From assembly GCA_018105865.1 (NCBI GenBank), contig CM030841.1:12443182-12507181 (forward strand): 64,000 nucleotides of DNA, given 5' to 3'. Of the stretch, positions 61,401-64,000 are shown in pieces (the first letter of the stretch is position 1; every line of letters starts with the position of its first letter). The translations under genes and the position numbers were made by a program. The notes beneath the pieces were generated by a model. It was given only the letters and a program-made list of their open reading frames with translations, searched no databases and was not told the DNA's origin. The stretch is from Metaphire vulgaris (lineage: Eukaryota; Annelida; Clitellata; Crassiclitellata; Megascolecidae).

Positions 61401-63592
61401 GGATCTTACAATAGATGTGAAAATCGATTCGTTCGGTTACAGTAGCTGGCAGGGGCGTAGCAAGGGGGATATTGGTATATATATACCCCCAAAAATCAGT
61501 ATATATAAAAATACAGTATATATGACATACATACAAATATAAAAACATATATACTGTAACACATAATATATATAAATATTTTATAAAAGTTTATATATAT
61601 AATCCAATATATATATATATCCCATATATATATATATACTCTCAAATGTATACCCCTCTCCCTCCCCAAAAAAAGAATTCCTGGCTACGTCCCTGTTAGC
61701 TGGCTAAGTTAGGGACGATGGCGGTTTGGACAGTAAAAGTTTGACGAATTGCTTTTACAGTGTCCGAATGTTATTATAAAATGCCGGAGGAAACACGCTC
61801 TGTTTGCTCCGAGAAATTGACTGGGAACTTTGTTGTTTATTCGCCGATTCCGCATGGCTACCAAAGGAATCGATACCATACATCAAAAATGTATCCGCAT
61901 ATTTCTCGAATTAACATGTAGACAGATAGATAAATACGGAGAATCTTCCTTATTTCTCCCCTCTCCAAAAAATAAAAAAACCCCGTCGCCACACTTTTCG
62001 GGGGTAAATTTCCATCTCCCCATGCAACATGTCAAAAATTTTGGGGAGAATTTTTTTCATTTGGGGAAGGGGGAATCCCCCCAAAAGGGCCTAGAATAAA
62101 CACTGGTATTAAGCTAATAAGCAAGTAAGAAAAATATCGTGAATTTATATAGCGCATTAGAGAGCAGGAACCGTAGTAGCTGCTTATTCCTATAGAGGTG
62201 CTTAAGCTACAGCTGAAATATAGCTATAGCCGAAATATTGCTATTTGCAGTACACGATATAAACCATGTTAAAGCAATTGAATGAACTTTACCTGTTCCA
62301 CTCTTAGATCCCAATCGCCAAAGACTTTTCTTCCTGTGAAATGTCTGCTCCTGTTCCAAAAAAAGTAATATTGACAAAAATGGTCGTCTCACTTCATCTC
62401 TCGCTCTATTTCGTTTTGTTTAGACGGCCATCTAAGTTTAGAGGCTTCGAACGATTGCTTTGGAACCCATCCAAGCGAAATAGCGGATAAGTGCATATTT
62501 TATTTATGAGCAGAGGCGTGGACTATGGACACTGGACAGACCCGTTTGTAATGCACTCTACAGAAGACAACGCTGGCTATATGCGAATCATTTATGCACA
62601 TACTTCAGTTATGTACTTACATACTTAGCTACAGACTAAATAGTTTTGTGTACAGTAGCCTACATTTTATATGAGCACAGTACTAGCGCAATAAATTTGA
62701 ATAACCATAGTGCGAGTTTAACCAGAGGAAGACAACGTTACTCCAATGGTAGTCTATATTCTTGTCATCACCAATGGGGAGGGAGAATTGTTTAAAACTA
62801 TGCCCACCCATAAATATTTTAAAACTCTAATGATGACCGTTTTTGCTTGTCAGACCTTTTTAGAACGTCAAAGTACGTATAAGTGCAAAGAATCACAAAA
62901 CATTTGAGGAGGGGGTATAAATGATACTATATCCCCCTCACTAATTATTGGAAGACCGATCCCGCAGTCGCCCCGTGTACTACGCCCCTAAGGGGGGGGG
63001 CGGAAGATGGCAAAGTGGGTTACGCGCTGGAGCGGCAAACTGACGGAGTGGGTTCAAGCCCACGTTAGCGCCGATAGTGGCTTTCACACAGGCAGTAATG
63101 CCTCCTAAGCCACTTTAAAATCACGTTAAGTTTTAAGTTTTAAGCTACACTCCGCGCGTTTTCTTACCAGTCCGTGTGCGGTTCGTCGACGACAAGCAGG
63201 ATCTTGCATCGGTCCCTCGACGCCGAAGAGGAGGCAGCGGACGCCCGTTGGCCGAGAGGAGAAGCGTTGACGGCCGCCCGCATCATCCCCTGAACGGCGC
63301 TGATCGACGGCGAAGTGGGGGCGCTGGTGACCGGGGGCCGCCTGAGATTCGGCTGTTGTTGTTGGTGTTGGTGGTGGTGATGGGGAGAGCCGTGCATCTG
63401 GCGCCCCCGCCGCCGCCGCCGCCGCCGGGTGCTGTGCCTCCGCCGTCCTCTGCCGCCGCCGCCGTCTCTCCATCCTGTTGGATGTCCTCCTGGAGATCGC
63501 TGGAGCTGAACCGGCGTCTCAGGAAATTCACCCCCGACGAGAAGTTGTCGCGGAAGCTGGAGTAGGAAATCTTGGCGGTTGCGTCGACACGC
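50028..63592 (-). CDS. Syn: Synapsin, 12 coding exons seen, 5' end missing
   Basis: Presynaptic phosphoprotein that tethers synaptic vesicles to each other and to actin; domain C has an ATP-grasp-like fold. Exons in transcription order: 63592-63168, 62350-62293, 61242-61148, 60162-60012, 58597-58508, 57957-57895, 57717-57575, 56341-56267, 54411-54309, 52961-52786 (end uncertain), 51592-51314, 50100-50028 (start uncertain). Domain A has RRRFSSSDL, the conserved PKA/CaMKI site. Domain C runs from [13 protein letters not shown] through [41 protein letters not shown] and YIIEVND to [11 protein letters not shown] Pro/Gln-rich region follows, then domain [19 protein letters not shown] and stop. Phases agree at all firm junctions. 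Domain A has no in-frame ATG and is preceded by a strong acceptor, so the start lies upstream, probably outside the window. Exon 1 has a one-base frame break. Confidence 0.95.
50908..51257. mobile_element. CATGGGCGTC MITE split by a nested hAT-type MITE
   Basis: CATGGGCGTCTG at the left and GGACGCCCATG at the right. Without the insert at 51009-51227 and one copy of its duplication, it is 123 bp, the same as the 29873 copy. Flanks ATTCCAGG and ACTCCGGG agree at 6 of 8. It lies in the last synapsin intron. Confidence 0.88.
51009..51227. mobile_element. Nested hAT-type MITE, CAGAGGCGTAGC ends
   Basis: CAGAGGCGTAGCAG at the left, TTGCTACGCCACTG at the right, perfect duplications CCCCTGGC at 51001-51008 and 51228-51235. 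These are formed from the host MITE's CCCCTGG-C sequence, so it inserted later than the host. Confidence 0.93.
51314..51592 (-). CDS. Syn: Synapsin exon 11: Pro/Gln-rich region
   Basis: Encodes 92 full codons: [16 protein letters not shown], then [13 protein letters not shown], then [20 protein letters not shown]. Such Pro/Gln-rich low-complexity sequence is typical of the synapsin region between domains C and E. Donor GACAG|GTAGGG. Acceptor ATTGTCAG|T, whose pyrimidine tract is the microsatellite at 51599-51700. Conservation is low, so the call rests on position, frame and composition. Confidence 0.75.
51599..51700. repeat. (AAT)n(AAG)n microsatellite at a synapsin splice acceptor
   Basis: About 16 AAT then 18 AAG units on the plus strand. 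On the synapsin strand this is CTT then ATT leading into GTCAG, so it supplies the polypyrimidine tract of exon 11. Confidence 0.95.
51756..51885. mobile_element. Left-end copy of the CAGTAGAACTTCG MITE
   Basis: CAGTAGAACTTCGTTATAGG and then GGTCTGTAAA...GTTATATCCAATA match 48744-48870 in order. The right part is lost at the border of the 51894 element. Confidence 0.65.
51894..52088. mobile_element. MITE, CAGGGTTTAATCTAG ends, intact
   Basis: CAGGGTTTAATCTAGG at the left, CTAGATTAAACACTG at the right, perfect 8-bp duplications AGTACAAC at 51886-51893 and 52089-52096. Reference copy for the fragments at 11682, 40593 and 63812. Confidence 0.92.
52463..52655. mobile_element. hAT-type MITE, CAGTGGCGTAGCC ends
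   Basis: CAGTGGCGTAGCCAGG at the left, TGGCTACGCCACTG at the right, perfect duplications ACCAGATG at 52455-52462 and 52656-52663. It lies in synapsin intron 10. Just before it, 52385-52442 holds an inverted TACATT-tailed retroelement end. Confidence 0.93.
52786..52961 (-). CDS. Syn: Synapsin exon 10: end of domain C
   Basis: Acceptor GACTCAG|GTCAAC. It encodes [20 protein letters not shown] then [15 protein letters not shown], matching the synapsin 'L-I-G-D-x-Q-x-E-D-x-x-x-I-x-x-L-V' segment, with GG in place of the usual GD. The 3' limit is uncertain: donors at 52785 (AC|GTGCGT) and 52812 (CA|GTATAT) both leave the phase needed by exon 11. Confidence 0.85.
53155..53430. repeat. (CT)n and (CA)n-rich block
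   Basis: CT/CTTT units to about 53380 followed by CA and ACGC units to about 53446, within synapsin intron 9. Confidence 0.93.
53770..53850. repeat. (CAAT/CAGT/CGAT)n tetranucleotide array
   Basis: About 20 CAATC/CAGT/CGAT units in synapsin intron 9. Confidence 0.9.
54309..54411 (-). CDS. Syn: Synapsin exon 9
   Basis: Acceptor CGCTGTAG|A, donor ATCGAG|GTAGTT. It encodes [20 protein letters not shown] then [14 protein letters not shown], aligning with synapsin 'W-V-D-x-x-S-E-I-F-G-G-L' and 'K-D-G-x-x-x-I-I-E'. Confidence 0.96.
54670..55072. mobile_element. GGGCTGTCCATTAATTATG element, copy without the inner insert
   Basis: GGGCTGTCCATTAATTATGT at the left, CATTAATGGACAGCCC at the right. The body matches 33083-33974 minus its 465-bp insert. 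It lies in synapsin intron 8. Confidence 0.85.
55366..55414. repeat. (TA)n microsatellite
   Basis: About 24 TA units in synapsin intron 8. Confidence 0.95.
55890..56200. mobile_element. hAT-type MITE, CAGTGGCGGTTCC left end
   Basis: CAGTGGCGGTTCCACCATG at the left, TCCTGGAACCGTTACTG at the right, body as in 34955-35266. The flanks show no convincing duplication. Its right end is 67 bp from synapsin exon 8. Confidence 0.78.
56267..56341 (-). CDS. Syn: Synapsin exon 8
   Basis: Acceptor GTTGGCAG|G, donor GACAG|GTATGC. It encodes [20 protein letters not shown] then PMTD, the very conserved 'S-G-N-W-K-x-N-x-G-S-A-M-L' block of domain C. Confidence 0.97.
56992..57242. mobile_element. hAT-type MITE, CAGTGGCGTAGCC left end
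   Basis: CAGTGGCGTAGCCAGGATTCC at the left, GTGGCTACGCCAATG at the right. It lies in synapsin intron 7. Flanking duplication not convincing. Confidence 0.72.
57312..57560 (+). mobile_element. tRNA-derived SINE-like element next to synapsin exon 7
   Basis: An A-box-like TGGCAGACTGG (about 57318) and B-box-like GGGTTCAAGATCC (57355-57367) at tRNA-like spacing. These are followed by GAGATCGACTCAGCCTTC and GAAACGGAGATCAGCGCCG, shared with 25.57-25.75 kb. The gene's donor for exon 7 lies at 57574, only about 15-20 bp from the element. Confidence 0.65.
57575..57717 (-). CDS. Syn: Synapsin exon 7
   Basis: Acceptor TAACCAG|GTG, donor TTTAC|GTAAGT. It encodes [20 protein letters not shown] to [14 protein letters not shown], matching 'F-Q-D-I-A-S-V', 'D-x-x-V-Q-K-I-G-x-N-Y-K-A' of domain C. 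Confidence 0.96.
57895..57957 (-). CDS. Syn: Synapsin exon 6: glycine-rich loop
   Basis: Acceptor GTTTGCAG|CTG, donor GGAAAG|GTGAGT. It encodes [20 protein letters not shown] and K, equivalent to the mammalian 'P-V-V-V-K-x-G-H-A-H-S-G-M-G-K' ATP-site segment. Confidence 0.96.
58080..58300. repeat. (GGAATA)n degenerate hexanucleotide array
   Basis: AGGAATAGG(G)TATAGGAATAG units for about 200 bp, in synapsin intron 5. Confidence 0.9.
58306..58443. mobile_element. piggyBac-type MITE in synapsin intron 5
   Basis: TTAACCCATTAG at the left and CTAATGGGTTAA at the right give a TTAA duplication with CCC ends. The internal AATCACTGAATTATAAATATTG also occurs at 59665-59690 without the ends, showing a second, truncated copy. 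Confidence 0.7.
58508..58597 (-). CDS. Syn: Synapsin exon 5
   Basis: Acceptor CTGTTTCAG|TTC, donor GAAATG|GTGAGA. It encodes [20 protein letters not shown] then [10 protein letters not shown], equivalent to 'F-P-L-I-D-Q-T-F-Y-P-N' of domain C. Confidence 0.96.
58811..58902. repeat. (TA)n-rich block
   Basis: Interrupted TA arrays in synapsin intron 4. Confidence 0.9.
60012..60162 (-). CDS. Syn: Synapsin exon 4
   Basis: Acceptor GCTTCCAG|A, donor GTGGGTG|GTAAAT. It encodes [20 protein letters not shown] to [21 protein letters not shown], one of the most conserved stretches of synapsin domain C. Confidence 0.97.
60243..60600. repeat. TA, AAAAAT and AAT arrays around a repeat fragment
   Basis: TA (60244-60290), AAAAAT/TA (60476-60535) and AAT (60557-60600). 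The sequence between (TTTCAACGCC, CGAGAGCTATACATA, AAGTCCTCGGGAATGAAGTA) matches 25980-26110 in order, so it is a dispersed repeat of unknown type flanked by TA arrays in both places. Confidence 0.8.
61148..61242 (-). CDS. Syn: Synapsin exon 3
   Basis: Acceptor CCCTTACAG|GCA, donor CGTCAG|GTAATA. It encodes [20 protein letters not shown] to DAKLDV, equivalent to 'A-E-F-S-D-L-N-L-x-A' of domain C. Confidence 0.95.
61450..61695. mobile_element. hAT-type MITE, CAGGGGCGTAGC ends, in synapsin intron 2
   Basis: CAGGGGCGTAGCAAGG at the left, GGCTACGTCCCTG at the right, flanks GTAGCTGG and TTAGCTGG (7 of 8). The body is filled with TATATA; related to 49778-49948. Confidence 0.85.
61960..62105. mobile_element. 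Truncated copy of the 27.77-kb MITE
   Basis: TCTCCCCTCTCCAAAAAATA, CCCCGTCGCCACAC, CATCTCCCCATGCAACAT and the right end CCTAGAATAAACACTG match 27920-28065. The left end is missing. Confidence 0.78.
62293..62350 (-). CDS. Syn: Synapsin exon 2
   Basis: Acceptor TGGAACAG|G, donor GAACAG|GTAAAG. It completes the Trp of DEPHTDW and encodes [19 protein letters not shown], matching 'K-Y-F-x-G-x-x-x-x-G-x-x-D-x-x-V-E-Q'. Confidence 0.95.
62999..63128 (+). mobile_element. tRNA-derived SINE in synapsin intron 1
   Basis: A-box-like TGGCAAAGTGG (63008-63018) and B-box GGGTTCAAGCCC (63050-63061) at tRNA spacing. A tail follows, GTGGCTTTCACACAGGC and CTCCTAAGCCACTTTAAAAT, that is shared with the LINE 3' end at 11.98-12.05 kb. 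Antisense to synapsin and about 40 bp from the exon 1 donor. Confidence 0.8.
63168..63592 (-). CDS. Syn: Synapsin exon 1 seen: domains A, B and start of C, with a frame break
   Basis: Strong acceptor (pyrimidine-rich, CTTCTCCAG|G at 63593). Reads [20 protein letters not shown], then [20 protein letters not shown] and a Gly run. The frame then must shift by one base near the GGC/GGGGG tract (about 63395-63425) to read [26 protein letters not shown] (domain B-like) and [13 protein letters not shown]. Donor GACTG|GTAAGA at 63167. Adding one base makes the exon phase-consistent with exon 2. There is no ATG, so an upstream exon is expected. Confidence 0.9.
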
Positions 63593-63811
63593 CTGGAGAA
63601 GACGGGAGGGAAAGGGAGCGACGGATCGATGGAATCACCGGTCCCGGAAGAAGATTATTCTCTCGGGCGATCGGAGGAGGATTTCTATAGAAATGGCGAC
63701 AGAAATCGACGCAAATACCAAGAATAGATCACAAAACAGTTGAAAGAGAAGTTCGCGTCTGTTGAAATGCTCATCCAGTCGCAATGGATAGTTGTCATTA
63801 GTATTTGCAGG

Positions 63812-64000
63812 CCTAGGCAGTGTTTAATCTAGACTCCTGGACTCCGGGGAAAACTGAAAAGCCGGGGGAAGAATTGACTAAGCCGGGTGGGGAATTCTGC
63901 TAGGAAGTTGCTGTTAGTCCATGTAGTATGCCAAAATTTTCGGGGAGGGGAATTTGAAATTTCCGAGGGGAAATGGCATTTTCCTCCCGGAAACGGCCTC
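63812..64000. mobile_element. CAGGGTTTAATCTAG-family MITE running off the window edge
   Basis: CAGTGTTTAATCTAGACTCC at the left, then the CCCGG/CCGGG body in inverted order relative to 51894, up to GGAAACGGCCTC at the last base. Confidence 0.8.

Noticed and set aside
63008..63061. tRNA gene (A and B boxes)
   Set aside because: No plausible cloverleaf acceptor stem closure, and the sequence continues into a LINE-shared tail; a SINE fits.
63529..63531. GTG as the synapsin start codon
   Set aside because: The frame is open upstream to a strong splice acceptor at 63593, so this is more likely an internal exon than a non-AUG start.

Overview
This window is eukaryotic: protein-coding exons are split by GT-AG introns and separated by AT-rich DNA full of microsatellites and transposon fragments. 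The genes (neuropeptide-type GPCR, 14-3-3 epsilon, a single synapsin) and the repeat types (hAT, piggyBac-like, tRNA-SINE, CR1/L2-like LINE) suggest a marine invertebrate animal. The recurrent word TAGGCCTA made me think of invertebrate deuterostomes, but I cannot fix the phylum from sequence alone.

Three genes are supported. (1) 18.05-19.58 kb, plus strand: a class A GPCR of the neuropeptide S / CCAP receptor type. All seven helices lie in one uninterrupted genomic stretch, broken by a one-base reading-frame shift in the third intracellular loop. (2) 43.24-46.20 kb, plus strand: a complete five-exon 14-3-3 epsilon gene (255 codons plus stop) with a long 3' UTR and two polyadenylation signals. 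(3) 50.03-63.59 kb, minus strand: synapsin in at least 12 coding exons, covering domain A, the whole ATP-grasp-like domain C, a Pro/Gln-rich region and the conserved C-terminal domain E. Its start codon is not seen and probably lies beyond the right edge.

The rest is repeat landscape. I found a 1.6-kb hAT element (2.91-4.52 kb) with matching 8-bp target duplications, a first transposase exon and the hAT C-terminal dimerisation domain. Many short non-autonomous elements share its type of terminus (CAGTGGCG / CAGGGGCG / CATGGGCGTCC), each flanked by 8-bp duplications that can be read directly. Some are nested: one element inside another at 50.9-51.3 kb, and three layers at 33.0-34.1 kb. A LINE fragment at 12.0-12.3 kb and a tRNA-derived SINE at 63.0-63.1 kb share their 3' tail, suggesting a LINE/SINE partnership. 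The long ATT and CTA triplet arrays repeatedly start at the 3' ends of such elements.

Region by region: 0-18 kb is repeats with no recognised host gene; 18-19.6 kb the GPCR; 19.8-43 kb dense MITEs, triplet arrays and LINE remnants with no confident gene; 43-47.5 kb 14-3-3 epsilon; 48-50 kb MITEs; 50-63.6 kb synapsin with MITEs and SINEs in its introns and 3' flank. The genes have separate roles: neuropeptide signalling, phosphoserine adaptor, synaptic-vesicle tethering. Two reading-frame breaks, both at G-rich tracts in otherwise intact genes, make sequencing or assembly indels a serious possibility.
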